A stretch of DNA of 64,000 bases from Rhodococcus qingshengii JCM 15477 (lineage in GTDB: Bacteria > Actinomycetota > Actinomycetes > Mycobacteriales > Mycobacteriaceae), in NCBI RefSeq assembly GCF_023221595.1, contig NZ_CP096567.1, forward strand, positions 310,001 to 374,000, given 5' to 3'. Every line of letters begins with the position of its first letter. The first letter of the stretch is position 1. A program made the translations under genes and the position numbers. A model generated the notes under the pieces. It was not told where the DNA came from. It worked only from the letters and a program-made list of their open reading frames with translations, and did no database searches. Positions 27,032-35,648 of the stretch are shown here, one piece after another.

Positions 27032-28069
27032 ATGGTGGAGACTATTGAACTCGAGATCGATGATTCGATGCGCGCGATGCGGTTCGACGTCGAGAGCAGG
27101 ACTTTGGCGCTGAGGACGGTCCCCGTCCCGGAAATTGGGCACGACGAGGTTCTCGTCCGGGTGGAGGCAGCTGGCGTCTGTCTCTCGGATGTCCATATCG
27201 CCCAGGGGCTGATCAAGCCTCGCCACATCCGCACAGGTGAGGTAACGCTGGGTCACGAGGTGGCCGGTACCGTGGCCCGGATAGGCGAGGGCGTCGCGGG
27301 CTGGACCGTTGGCGATCGTGTCGCGTTGCAGCCACTGGTTTTGCGGTCCGACGGACCGCGCACACTCGGCGTCGACTACGACGGTGGCTGGGCAGAGTAC
27401 GTTGTGACCCCGGCCTCGACGCTGGTCGCGATCCCCACCGGGCTCGCCTTCGAGGAGGCAGCGATCATCCCCGATGCCGTCTCCACTCCGTGGAGCGCGA
27501 TTCGCACCACAGGCCAAGTGCGAGCGGGGGAGTCGGTCGGAGTGTGGGGTGTGGGCGGACTCGGTGCCCATGCCATCCAACTTTTGCGACTGGTCGGTGC
27601 TGCACCCATTGTTGCGGTCGACCCGCTGCTGGTGGCCCGTGATCGGGCGCTGGCGCTCGGTGCCGACGCGGCGCTAGACCCTACTGCTGCCGACTTCTTA
27701 GCGCAGCTGAAAGACGCAACCCGGGGGCGAATGCTCGACCTTGCTCTCGACTTTGCAGGCGTGTCCGCCGCCCAGCAGCAGACGCTCTCCAGCCTGGCAT
27801 ACGGTGGTCGGATCGTCCTGGTGGGCCTGAGCGGCCGGCCGATCACGATCGAGAACAGCGTGGACTTCAGCGTCTTCAAGCACACGGTCCGCGGCCATTT
27901 CGGTCAGGACTACAGTGACGTCCCCGAACTGATCGATCTTGTCTCGTGGGGTCGCCTCGATCTGTCGGGCTCGATCAGCGGCGTTCTACCGCTCGAGGAA
28001 GCCGCCGACGCGATCCGCCGACTCGACGAGAAGATCGATGACCCAATCAGATTGATACTCCGACCCTGA
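27032..28069 (+). CDS. Zinc-type alcohol dehydrogenase (MDR)
   Basis: 345 residues; ATG 27032 (the frame is open far upstream as a shadow of the monooxygenase gene). Catalytic-zinc ligands are suggested by VCLSDVH and LGHEVAGTV; the four-cysteine structural zinc lobe is missing. Rossmann segment VGVWGVGGLGAHAIQLLRL, then MLDLALDFAGVS. Probably oxidises a hydroxy-intermediate with NAD. Follows the monooxygenase on the same strand by 74 bases. Confidence 0.88.
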   Translation: MVETIELEIDDSMRAMRFDVESRTLALRTVPVPEIGHDEVLVRVEAAGVCLSDVHIAQGLIKPRHIRTGEVTLGHEVAGTVARIGEGVAGWTVGDRVALQPLVLRSDGPRTLGVDYDGGWAEYVVTPASTLVAIPTGLAFEEAAIIPDAVSTPWSAIRTTGQVRAGESVGVWGVGGLGAHAIQLLRLVGAAPIVAVDPLLVARDRALALGADAALDPTAADFLAQLKDATRGRMLDLALDFAGVSAAQQQTLSSLAYGGRIVLVGLSGRPITIENSVDFSVFKHTVRGHFGQDYSDVPELIDLVSWGRLDLSGSISGVLPLEEAADAIRRLDEKIDDPIRLILRP

Positions 28070-28127
28070 CCTGCCAGACACCGCAGCGCGGTCGCAGCCC
28101 TCCAGATCCCGAAAGGCATCCCCATCT

Positions 28128-29312
28128 ATGACATCTACGATGCCCAACCAGTCCCGTACGGTTATCCAGCGGAACTTGTTCGACACCGAGCACGACGACC
28201 TCCGTCGAAGTTTCAGGTCGTTCCTCGAGCGGGAAGTAGTCCCGCACGACGCAGAGTGGGAACGGGATCAATCCATACCCGCGGAGATATTTCGCAAGGC
28301 AGGAGCAGCGGGGTTTCTGGGTCCCGGCATCGCCGAGGAGCATTCCGGAATGGGGCCGGTCGATTATCGCTTCAGCGTCGTCCTGAACGAGGAATGTTCG
28401 AGGCTCGGACTTACCGGGATCGGTCAGGGAATCACCGTGCACAACGATGTTGTCCTTCCGTATCTTCTCGATCACGCGACTAGCGAGCAGAAGGACCGGT
28501 GGTTGCCGGGTGTGGCGAGCGGTGAGGCGATCCTCGCGGTGGGGATGACCGAACCGGGAGCTGGGTCCGACCTCGCAGGTATCACTACCCGCGCAGTTCG
28601 TGATGGCGAAGATTACGTTGTCAACGGTTCGAAGATCTTTATCACCAACGGAATCAATGCAGATCTCGTACTCGCGGCAGTGCGTACCGGCCCCGAGCGA
28701 TACGCAGGTCTTTCGTTGTTGATGATCGAGCGTGGAATGGCCGGGTTCGGACGCGGCAGGAACCTCAAGAAACTAGGGATGCACTCCCAGGACACAGCCG
28801 AATTGTTCTTCTCCGATGTTCGCGTTCCGGCAACCAATCTTGTCGGATCTGCAGGTGACGGTTTTGCTCTGATGGCACGCCATCTCGGTCAGGAGCGACT
28901 TAACACGGCCATCCACGGAGTGGCTGCTGCGCGGGCAGCGCTCGACATGACAATCGAATACCTCACGCAGCGTACGGCTTTCGGCCAGAAGCTCGGATCG
29001 TTCCAGAACTCTGCGTTCACCGTCGCCGAAATGCGAACGGAAATCGAAATCGCTCAGGTTTTTGTCGACCGCTGCACAGTCGACCTGATCGATGGTCGAC
29101 TGTCCTCCGAGCAGGCAGCCATGGCGAAGTGGTGGTGTACCGAACTCCAAGGCCGCGTGGTCGATTCGTGTCTGCAATTGTTCGGAGGGTACGGATACAT
29201 GGAGGAGTACCCGATTTCGCGTTTCTATGCAGATGCACGAGTGACTCGCATCTTCGCCGGTACGACGGAGATCATGAAGAAAATCATCGGAAAGACAGAT
29301 GGACTCGGATGA
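28128..29312 (+). CDS. Acyl-CoA dehydrogenase (isovaleryl/long-chain type)
   Basis: 394 residues, complete single-gene ACAD. VGMTEPGAGSDLAGITTRA, GSKIFITNGINADLVLAAV, then TQRTAFGQKLGSFQNSAF and LQLFGGYGYMEEYPISRFY with RIFAGTTEIMKKIIG at the end. The usual EGTSE catalytic area reads AGTTE; in the isovaleryl/LCAD branch the catalytic Glu sits elsewhere (in the GQER-like helix), and LMARHLGQERLNTA is present. FAD enzyme feeding ETF. Overlaps the Nudix gene by ATGA. Confidence 0.9.
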   Translation: MTSTMPNQSRTVIQRNLFDTEHDDLRRSFRSFLEREVVPHDAEWERDQSIPAEIFRKAGAAGFLGPGIAEEHSGMGPVDYRFSVVLNEECSRLGLTGIGQGITVHNDVVLPYLLDHATSEQKDRWLPGVASGEAILAVGMTEPGAGSDLAGITTRAVRDGEDYVVNGSKIFITNGINADLVLAAVRTGPERYAGLSLLMIERGMAGFGRGRNLKKLGMHSQDTAELFFSDVRVPATNLVGSAGDGFALMARHLGQERLNTAIHGVAAARAALDMTIEYLTQRTAFGQKLGSFQNSAFTVAEMRTEIEIAQVFVDRCTVDLIDGRLSSEQAAMAKWWCTELQGRVVDSCLQLFGGYGYMEEYPISRFYADARVTRIFAGTTEIMKKIIGKTDGLG

Positions 29313-30139
29313 ATAGTGAAATCAAGACCAACCCGAGATCCCTGGATGGAGCCGCCGCTCCGATTAAGGACGCGGCCTCGGTCATCCTTGTACGCGACGG
29401 TGCGAGTGGCATCGAAGTATTCCTGCAACGCCGTGTAAAGGGTATGGCGTTCGCCGGTGGAATGACGGTGTTCCCGGGCGGGCGCGTGGACAGTGCCGAC
29501 GGCTCTCCGGACATCGGTTGGAGCGGTCCAAGTCCCGAATGGTGGGGGCGACAGTGGGGGACAGACTCCGCAACGTCCAGGCAGTTGGTCCTCGCTGCGG
29601 TCCGCGAAACATTCGAGGAATGCGGTGTACTGCTCGCCGGGCCCAGCGCGGACGGTGCAGTGAGTACACCTCCAGGCGGTATCGAGGGTCGCGAGATGCT
29701 CGAACGCCACAAGCTTTCGTTCTCGGACTATCTCCGGCGAGAAAAGCTGATCGTTCTCAGCGGGATGCTCAAACCTTGGTCGAACTGGATCACGCCGTCA
29801 GTGGAACCGCGTCGATACGACACTCGCTTCTTCGTTGCTGCCCTACCAGCCGGGCAGATAGCAGACGATGCGACATCGGAAGCCGATGCTGCGGAATGGA
29901 TGTCGCCTACGGACGCGATTCAATCATGGTGTGACGGCACCTCCATGTTGCTCCCGCCGACCTGGAGTCAGCTGCACTCCCTCTGCGCATTCGACTCAGT
30001 GTCCGACGTCATGGAGTCGCGGCGGATCGTCGACACAGTGATACCCGAGATCGTGCAGGATGTCGGTGCCGGGCCGCTACTGTTTCCCGGTTCCGATCTG
30101 TACATCCGCGTAGGTGGCACATTGCCGTGGCAGCGGTGA
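29309..30139 (+). CDS. Nudix hydrolase, NUDT19-like (probable CoA/acyl-CoA diphosphatase)
   Basis: 276 residues, ATG overlapping the dehydrogenase stop. Starts with DAASVILVRDG and FLQRRVKGMAFAGGMTVFPGG, and continues to LAAVRETFEECGVLLAG. The glycine-rich start and the REx2EECG part of the Nudix box are separated by a long insert, the feature of NUDT19-type enzymes that cleave CoA to 4'-phosphopantetheine and 3',5'-ADP. Coupling to an acyl-CoA dehydrogenase suggests control of the CoA pool or clearing of dead-end CoA esters. Last gene of the catabolic cluster. Confidence 0.85.
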   Translation: MNSEIKTNPRSLDGAAAPIKDAASVILVRDGASGIEVFLQRRVKGMAFAGGMTVFPGGRVDSADGSPDIGWSGPSPEWWGRQWGTDSATSRQLVLAAVRETFEECGVLLAGPSADGAVSTPPGGIEGREMLERHKLSFSDYLRREKLIVLSGMLKPWSNWITPSVEPRRYDTRFFVAALPAGQIADDATSEADAAEWMSPTDAIQSWCDGTSMLLPPTWSQLHSLCAFDSVSDVMESRRIVDTVIPEIVQDVGAGPLLFPGSDLYIRVGGTLPWQR

Positions 30140-30506
30140 AGGTTTCCAGTAGTTCCACAGCTATCCTCGGATCGGGGGACAGCGAGTAGGCGGGCGCGGT
30201 AGTTTACGGGTCTTTCGAATGGGTCGGGCGCGGGCACCGTGGGCCTGCGGTTCTTGCAGGTGTGTGTCGGGGGCGATTGCCGAGATCGACATGCCCCGTT
30301 TGTTCAGTGCGTATAAATCCCTGTCTGCTTCCTATGTAAGCCGCCCGCCTCAACATATCCAACCGTGTGATCTGCGGCGTCAGTTCCCATGTGGTGAGGT
30401 ACTCGTCGACTTCGGTGTTCGGACGGTCGAGTCAGTCGGTGATTAGCCATCAGCGGAGCGTTACTCCGGCTACCGAGTCCAACTCGGTAATCTGATCCCA
30501 CACCTG

Positions 30507-30700
30507 GAATCGGTCGGCTAGTTCACTGCGGTGATCGGCGGCGCCCATACGGTGGCGGGCGGTCGGAAGTGCGGGGAGGTGCGACTGAAAGCGGCCAGAA
30601 GCCGTTGCGCTGAGCCGACAGTACGGAACCCTTTTATCGCGCGTTCATGTTGCTGGTGCGGTTGGTGGGAGTCTCGCACGCTGCACTCCTAACAACTTGA
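30507..30700 (-). mobile_element. Degenerate IS6-family transposase remnant
   Basis: This stretch aligns by eye with 34082-34250 of the IS6-type transposase further right, in the same orientation: both have GAATCGGTCGG, GGTCGGAAGTGCGG and GCGCGTTC in the same order, with many substitutions and stops between. It is an old second copy, coding for nothing now. Confidence 0.6.
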
Positions 30701-30730
30701 CAGCGCCCTTCTGGCTGCGACCGAACAAAG

Positions 30731-30912
30731 TCTCCGGACTCGCCGGTGCGATTCAGGTTCAACCACCGACGCCTCTACGGGCACTGCGGAGACGTTCCAC
30801 CGGCCGAACTTGAGGCGTTCTACTACGGTGAACACAGAACTACGCGAATCGCGGAGTTCTCAAATCAGTAAGTGATGTACCCCGAGTTCTCCGGACTCGC
30901 CGGTGCGATTCA
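30731..30912. repeat. Two 25-bp direct copies of an IS3-type right end
   Basis: Bases 30731-30755 and 30888-30912 are identical. The reverse complement starts TGAATCGCACCGGCGAGTCC and ends GGAGA, resembling the IS6110 terminal repeat (TGAACCGCCCCGG...GTCCGGAGACTC). The second copy follows the transposase stop by 16 bases, as expected of a right end. The first copy lies just upstream of the surviving transposase fragment, so it is a second end from a nested or rearranged element. Confidence 0.75.
30749..30871 (+). mobile_element. IS3-family transposase (OrfB) C-terminal fragment
   Basis: 40 codons ending at TAA 30869-30871 read FNHRRLYGHCGDVPPAELEA followed by FYYGEH, the typical end of the rve/DDE domain of IS3-family OrfB. 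No upstream part remains. Flanked by the two direct copies of the element end. Confidence 0.75.
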
Positions 30913-31464
30913 ATCTGAATGTGAAGCAATGCCGCCTATCTGAACCCTCAACTCCCGGCTACGGCATACCGACTAGAACACTGCGCTGAGGAGCTTTGTC
31001 GTGCAACGGGTTTGGATTAGTTCGACGGTGGGCATCTAGTGCTTGTTGCGGCGATTTCGTGTGGGCGGATTCCGCCGCGCCCGGCCCGCCCACCGGCCGT
31101 CCCCGGAGGGCGGGCCTTTCCCTGCACTAACACCAGGCGAAGGTGGGTTCTCATGCTGCCTATCTGTTTGATCACCAGTTTTCAACGCTCGGTGAATCGC
31201 CGGACTGCATCGTCGTCGCCGGCCAGCTGGGCTCGCGCAACCAGGTACTGACAAAAGTCCAGTTGATCATTGAGAGTCCTCAGCGACCTCCCCTCCGGCC
31301 CCAATTTTCAAGTCCCGAGCACAAATGGATGCCACGTGCCCGCAGGCGGACAATTCACCGACGCGTAAGGAGCGAGAGTGAGGGAGCGGCCGAAGACCAT
31401 CCACAAAGGTTGACCGGAGAAAAGGTCGCTCCCGTGGTATCCGGTTCTTCTTGCCTCGATTGAC
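30913..31464. other. Gene-free stretch in the decayed zone
   Basis: I see no supportable gene. Short open frames here (for example 31036-31254 minus and 31143-31463 plus) have no recognisable domain, biased composition and no ribosome sites. Apart from the hairpin at 31083-31116 nothing stands out. Confidence 0.5.
31083..31116. terminator. GC-rich hairpin followed by T-run
   Basis: GGCCCGCC (31083-31090) pairs with GGCGGGCC (31109-31116), followed by TTTCCC. It looks like a factor-independent terminator but has no intact gene upstream within 900 bases; probably left over from a lost gene. Confidence 0.5.
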
Positions 31465-31600
31465 CTATTCGGGCCAGCTCGAGTTTTGGATGACCTCGAC
31501 GAAATCGATGTGGCGGTAGCCCGGAACGATCAGACGAGGCTTGTACGTCACTTCGATCCCTCGCTCGGCCATGAGTAGTCCGATCTTCCTCGTGACCACG
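31465..31600 (-). pseudogene. Possible alpha/beta-hydrolase C-terminal fragment
   Basis: A minus-strand frame ending at TAG 31465-31467 reads MAERGIEVTYKPRLIVPGYR then HIDFVEVIQNSSWPE. The VPGYxHIDF pattern recalls the catalytic-histidine region at the end of alpha/beta hydrolases or esterases. About 44 codons survive, with no start or nucleophile region, so it is at most a remnant. Confidence 0.35.
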
Positions 31601-31601
31601 G

Positions 31602-31935
31602 GTGTCGACGTCCGGTCTGAAGATCATCCCGACTCCGGTGGTCTATGTCGGAACCAAGAATGCCGCCCGCACCCCATTGGAGGGACTGTGGCAGGAGTCG
31701 CGGGACGGTGTATTGCGGACAACGTCGGTGTCGCCGGGATTTGATCGTACCGATCTGGCCAGCTCTATCGATGACGCCCAGGTTCGCGATCAGATCCAGC
31801 CGAGCATGAACGAATTCGCGATCGCGCCGGAAGCTGTTGCGCCGGCTATCGCGTTTGTGCGGCTATCGCGTTTGTGATTGAGCAGACCCGCGATGTCGAA
31901 ATCGGCGACATTGCCATCCGTCCACCGTTCAAGGC
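31602..31935 (+). pseudogene. Truncated SDR gene, broken by a 17-bp duplication
   Basis: The C-terminal half of a short-chain dehydrogenase: VVYVGTKNAARTPLEGLWQE supplies the Tyr-x3-Lys, then TTSVSPGFDRTDLASS and PEAVAPAIAFV. A 17-bp tandem duplication at 31843-31876 shifts the frame; past it the expected ending AFVIEQTRDVEIGDIAIRP resumes. The N-terminal cofactor half is absent and is replaced by unrelated sequence. Confidence 0.75.
31843..31876. repeat. 17-bp tandem duplication disrupting the SDR remnant
   Basis: CGGCTATCGCGTTTGTG at 31843-31859 is repeated at 31860-31876. Since 17 is not a multiple of three, it moves the SDR tail out of frame. Confidence 0.92.
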
Positions 31936-32029
31936 TGATGCAAGTGATCGGGTCAGGACGCGCCGGCGTGGTTATCGACAGGGCCAACGAAACAGGGAAC
32001 GGACAGAGGGGACGGAGGCACGAGTAGTG

Positions 32030-32902
32030 TCATCGAGCTGCTGATTCGGTGTGGTGGAGCTTGGCCGCTGAGCGGACGAGTGCGGCAACCGCCTGGGAGC
32101 GACTGTTTGGCGGCCAGGCGATCACCGTGGTGACGTTCGGTGCGTCGATGACGGGCACCGCGACGTGTTCGGGCCACTGCCAGGCGCGGCTGGAGGCAGG
32201 GATGACAAGCAGTGTTTTGCCGAGTGCTACGAGCTGGGCGAGTTTCGACTGAGTGTGTACCTCCGGACCGGGTCCGTCCGGGTACGTCCCGTCGAGTCGG
32301 GGCCATCGAGCGATCGGTAGGTCCGGCACGTTGCGGACATCGGCCAACGTGAGTTGATCGCGCGATGCGAGCGGATGTCGCGCGGGGAGGATCGCGACTT
32401 GTCCTTCGACGCAGAGGTTTTCGGTGTCGAACCCGACAAGGTCGTCGAACGGGCGATGCATGAGCGCCACGTCGGCGTGTCCGTCGCGGAGCAACCCCGC
32501 CTGCTCGCCGACCTCACACAGGAGGATTTCGATTGGTGCCGTATCGGGTTCACTCGCAAACATGTCGAGGAGCTGGCTTAGCAGTTCGTGGGACGCTCCG
32601 GCTTTTGTCACGAGTACCAGCGGGCGCTTCGGATTTCCGGCACGCCGGGTCCGGCGCGCTGCGGCGGCGAGGGCATCGAGGGTTACTGTGGCCTCGCGAA
32701 GGAGTACTCTGCCGGCGTCGGTGAGTGCCACGCCGCGACGATCCCGCTCCAGGAGTTGGACGCCGAGCCGTCGCTCGAGTTGGCGGATCGCGCGCGAGAG
32801 CGGCGGTTGGGAGATCGAGAGCCGATCGGCAGCGCGTCCGAAGTGCAATTCTTCCGCGACGGCGACGAAGTATCGAAGCTCGCGGGTCTCGAGATCGTCC
32901 AC
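32030..32902 (-). CDS. LysR-family transcriptional regulator
   Basis: 290 residues from GTG 32902. N-terminal HTH: LRYFVAVAEELHFGRAADRL then SISQPPLSRAIRQLERRLG, followed by a substrate-binding domain (LLVIPASSRAWQWPEHVAVP near the end). Divergent from the SDR at 32995; the 92-base gap includes ACTGATACCTGGTGAGTATC, a possible LysR T-N11-A-type site. A closely similar, frameshifted paralogue lies at 61277-62118, next to a decayed SDR, so the LysR-SDR pairing recurs. Confidence 0.92.
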   Translation of the reverse strand: MDDLETRELRYFVAVAEELHFGRAADRLSISQPPLSRAIRQLERRLGVQLLERDRRGVALTDAGRVLLREATVTLDALAAAARRTRRAGNPKRPLVLVTKAGASHELLSQLLDMFASEPDTAPIEILLCEVGEQAGLLRDGHADVALMHRPFDDLVGFDTENLCVEGQVAILPARHPLASRDQLTLADVRNVPDLPIARWPRLDGTYPDGPGPEVHTQSKLAQLVALGKTLLVIPASSRAWQWPEHVAVPVIDAPNVTTVIAWPPNSRSQAVAALVRSAAKLHHTESAAR

Positions 32903-32994
32903 GTAAAGAGCTTACTGACTGATACCTGGTGAGTATCACAGCGGGCTGATTCGGTATTGGACGGAGAGTGCGCGGATGGCCGAGCATAGATCGA

Positions 32995-33711
32995 GTGAAC
33001 AACAACAAGACCGCGCTGGTCACCGGCGCGAACAAGGGAATCGGTTTCGCCATCGCTCAGGGTCTCGGGGCGATGGGTTTTAGGGTCGTGGTAGGAGCTC
33101 GCGACCATGCCAGACGCGAGCGGGCCGTCGAGAGTCTGCGTGCTGGGGGAGTGGACGCGTTCGGGGTCGCTCTCGACGTCACCTCCGATGACAGCGTTGC
33201 TGCTGCGGCGGCGACCATTGAGCAGACGAGCGGGCGGCTCGACGTGCTCGTCAACAATGCGGGTATTTCAGGCCGGACCGACGGCGGCGCGCAGGATCCG
33301 ACGACGCTCGACCTCGACGTCGTTCGAATGGTCCTCGACACAAACGTGTTCGGGGTTGTTCGGGTGACCAACGCGATGCTCCCGCTGCTCGGGCACGCAG
33401 AGTCTCCGCGCATCGTCAATATGTCGAGCAATATGGGCTCGTTGACGCTGCAGACCGGCCCGATCATGGCTGCGTATGCAGCGTCGAAAACAATGCTCAA
33501 CAGCATCACTGCGCAGTATGCCCGCCAATTCGCTGATACGAACGTGATGGTGAACGCCAGCTGTCCCGGTTACGTGGCGACTGATTTCACGGGCTTCGCC
33601 GGGTTGCGGACGCCGGAGCAGGGTGCTGCGATCGCGATCCGGCTCGCTACGCTGCCCGATGGCGGGCCGCGTGGTGGTTTCTTCGACGATGAGGGCGTCG
33701 TCCCCTGGTGA
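32995..33711 (+). CDS. SDR, carbonyl-reductase-like
   Basis: 238 residues from GTG 32995 (alternative GTG 32968). VTGANKGIGFAIAQGLGAMG, LVNNAGISGRTDGG, VNMSSNMGSL, YAASKTMLNSITAQYARQF and ASCPGYVATDFTG. The TGANKGIG loop and the ending FFDDEGVVPW match the carbonyl-reductase-like SDRs often found divergent from LysR genes. Same subfamily as 50746-51438 and the remnant at 60783. Likely a quinone/carbonyl-stress response enzyme under the adjacent LysR. Confidence 0.9.
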   Translation: MNNNKTALVTGANKGIGFAIAQGLGAMGFRVVVGARDHARRERAVESLRAGGVDAFGVALDVTSDDSVAAAAATIEQTSGRLDVLVNNAGISGRTDGGAQDPTTLDLDVVRMVLDTNVFGVVRVTNAMLPLLGHAESPRIVNMSSNMGSLTLQTGPIMAAYAASKTMLNSITAQYARQFADTNVMVNASCPGYVATDFTGFAGLRTPEQGAAIAIRLATLPDGGPRGGFFDDEGVVPW

Positions 33712-33994
33712 TCCACGTGTCATTTTTCTAAGTCGTCTGTACAAGTGCCCCGACTCGCCTGCGCAGCAGATAACCGCGAACCTTGACGGCGTCGTCGCGT
33801 TCCGGTTATCGACGGACTTGCCATAGTTCCCCGGAGATTCTCGACAACTCACTTCTGGCTTTGGATCGAGCCGGAGAGCTTTACCGGCTCTTCCGGATCC
33901 GGAGTGCATGAGTCGATCCACGGATGATCCGATGAGACACAAGATGTAGCGGGGCATACAGGGCTCTGCCAACTTGACTTAATGCAATTGGGAT
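33712..33994. other. Intergenic stretch before the IS6-family element
   Basis: About 280 bases with no supportable gene. The short frames are shadows. The left boundary of the IS6-type element should lie in its last part, but I could not identify matching terminal repeats. Confidence 0.4.
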
Positions 33995-34731
33995 TCAACA
34001 GTATTCGGGTATGGTGGGGCGGATACTATTGGTGGAAAACCGGTTTTCGGGCGTCGGGTACGCCAGTGACGTCATGGTGGCGAATCGGTCGGTCATTTCG
34101 GAGCGGTAATCGCTCGCGGTGAGCTTGTGCCGACCGGGTCGGAAGTGCGGCGAGATCGCGCTGAACACCGCCAGGAACCGTTGTGCCGCAACGGGCGAGC
34201 GGAAGAACTTCATTGCGCGTTCTCGCTGCCTGGTCGGTTGGTGCGAGTTCTCAGCCCGGTTGTTGACATACTTCGAGCGCCGGTGTTGGGCCGATGGCAT
34301 CAACTCCCCATGCGCCACAACGCAACTGGAAAGCTTGTCGGTCACCAGCACCCTCGACACCCGATCCTGCTTGCGCATCAGCTTGCCGAAGGAGCGTTTC
34401 GCCGCCTTGTGTGGCGGCGTGACTGGACCAGGACGTCGAGGACGTTGCCGTCCTGATCGACTGCCCGCCACAGGTACTTCCGGATGCCGCCGATCTTGAC
34501 GAACACCTCGCCGGGAAACCAGGTGTCGTCAGGTTCGGGAGCGCGTCGGCGCAGGCTACGGGCGTATTCGGACCCGAACTTCGCGCACCACGTGCGGATC
34601 GTCTCGTGTGAGACGACGATGCCGCGGGCGAGCATCAGTTCCGCGACGTCGCACAAGCTCAACGCGAACCTGTAGTACAGCCACACGCAGTGCGTGATGA
34701 TCTGGTGAGATTGTGCTCGATAGGACACCAT
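33995..34731 (-). mobile_element. IS6-family transposase, frameshifted
   Basis: Frame 1 from 34731 gives HCVWLYYRFALSLCDVAELM, ARGIVVSHETIRTWCAKFG, DDTWFPGEVFVKIGG and YLWRAVDQDGNVLDVLVQSR, typical of the IS6/IS26 DDE transposase start. Near 34405-34415 (a TGTGTG tract on the plus strand) the frame changes and continues as LMRKQDRVSRVLVTDKL, NNRAENSHQPTRQRERAMK to a stop at 33995. Total about 245 codons, so the gene is full length but broken by a 2-base change. An older copy is at 30507-30700. Confidence 0.88.
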
Positions 34732-34739
34732 GCGCGACG

Positions 34740-34780
34740 GCAGGGCCGAGAGGATTATCCGGGGTGCCTCTCGGCCCTGC
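34740..34780. terminator. 14-bp perfect hairpin
   Basis: Arms 34740-34753 and 34767-34780 are exact complements with a 13-base loop. It is 36 bases past the end of the minus-strand SDR gene (34816) and upstream of the transposase start, so it may terminate the SDR transcript. Confidence 0.6.
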
Positions 34781-34815
34781 AGGTTCTGGATATGTATCGC
34801 TGCTTTCCGGCTCGA

Positions 34816-35578
34816 TCAGACTGCGGTGTAGCCGCCGTCTACAGGGATTGCTGCTGCGGTGATGTAACCGGCGTCGGGGCCGGCAAGGAAGGCCACTGCC
34901 TTCGCGATCTCTTCCGGTTCTGCCTGCCGCTTGAGTGGGTGTAGGTCGATCAGGTTTTGCAGGTAGGCGGCGCCTTCGGGACTGATCGACATCGCAGCCT
35001 GTGACATAGGCGTTCGTGTCGTTCCCAAAACCACTGCATTGGCGCGGATTCCATCGGACGCATAGGTGACTGCGTCGGTCTTCGCCATCATGATGACCGC
35101 TGCTTTCGTTGCATGGTAGAGCGGAATGTCCGCATTCGCCGCAACTCCGTAGGTGGAGGAGATATTGACGATCGCGCCCCCCGTTTTGTGGCGTTTCATG
35201 CTTTGGATGGCGTATTTGGAGCAGAAGAACGTGCCTTTGACGTTGACCGCGAAGACGTCGTCGAAATCTTTCTCGGTGGCTTCGTGGGTCGGGCGCGAGG
35301 TACCGGTGATGCCGGCTGCGTTCACCAGGATGTCGATCGACCCCAGTCGATTCTGGATCTCGCTGAAAGCCGCTTCGACGGTTGCGTTCTCGGTGATGTC
35401 GACGGCCAGTTGGATAGCCGTCGACATCACTCACGTTCAGTTGCGAAGCGGCATCGATGACATCGGGGCGGTCGAGTATCGCGACGTGTGCGCCTTGGCG
35501 GGCCAGTTCTCGGCAGATCTCGATTCCCAAGCCACCAGCCCCTCCCGTGACGACGGCAACTTTGTTGTTCAGCTTCAT
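34816..35578 (-). pseudogene. SDR gene with single frameshift
   Basis: From ATG 35578 the frame gives KVAVVTGGAGGLGIEICREL, RQGAHVAILDRPDVIDAASQ, then breaks near 35415-35430. The other frame resumes with AIQLAVDITENATVEAAF, LVNAAGITGTSRP, NISSTYGVAANADIPLYHAT (Tyr-x3-Lys) and ends with ITAAAIPVDGGYTAV. Both halves are well conserved, so the change is recent or an assembly error. If intact it would be about 254 residues and form a unit with the sugar-isomerase-like gene just upstream. Confidence 0.85.
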
Positions 35579-35648
35579 GTTCACTCTGCTTTCCAGGTGA
35601 AGGAGTCCGGCGCGTGGTGCGCAGGGTTTGGTTGGAGTTTCGAGCCGT

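Noticed and set aside
33995..34731. Terminal inverted repeats of the IS6-type element
   Set aside because: No convincing matching ends found at either side, so element borders were not called.
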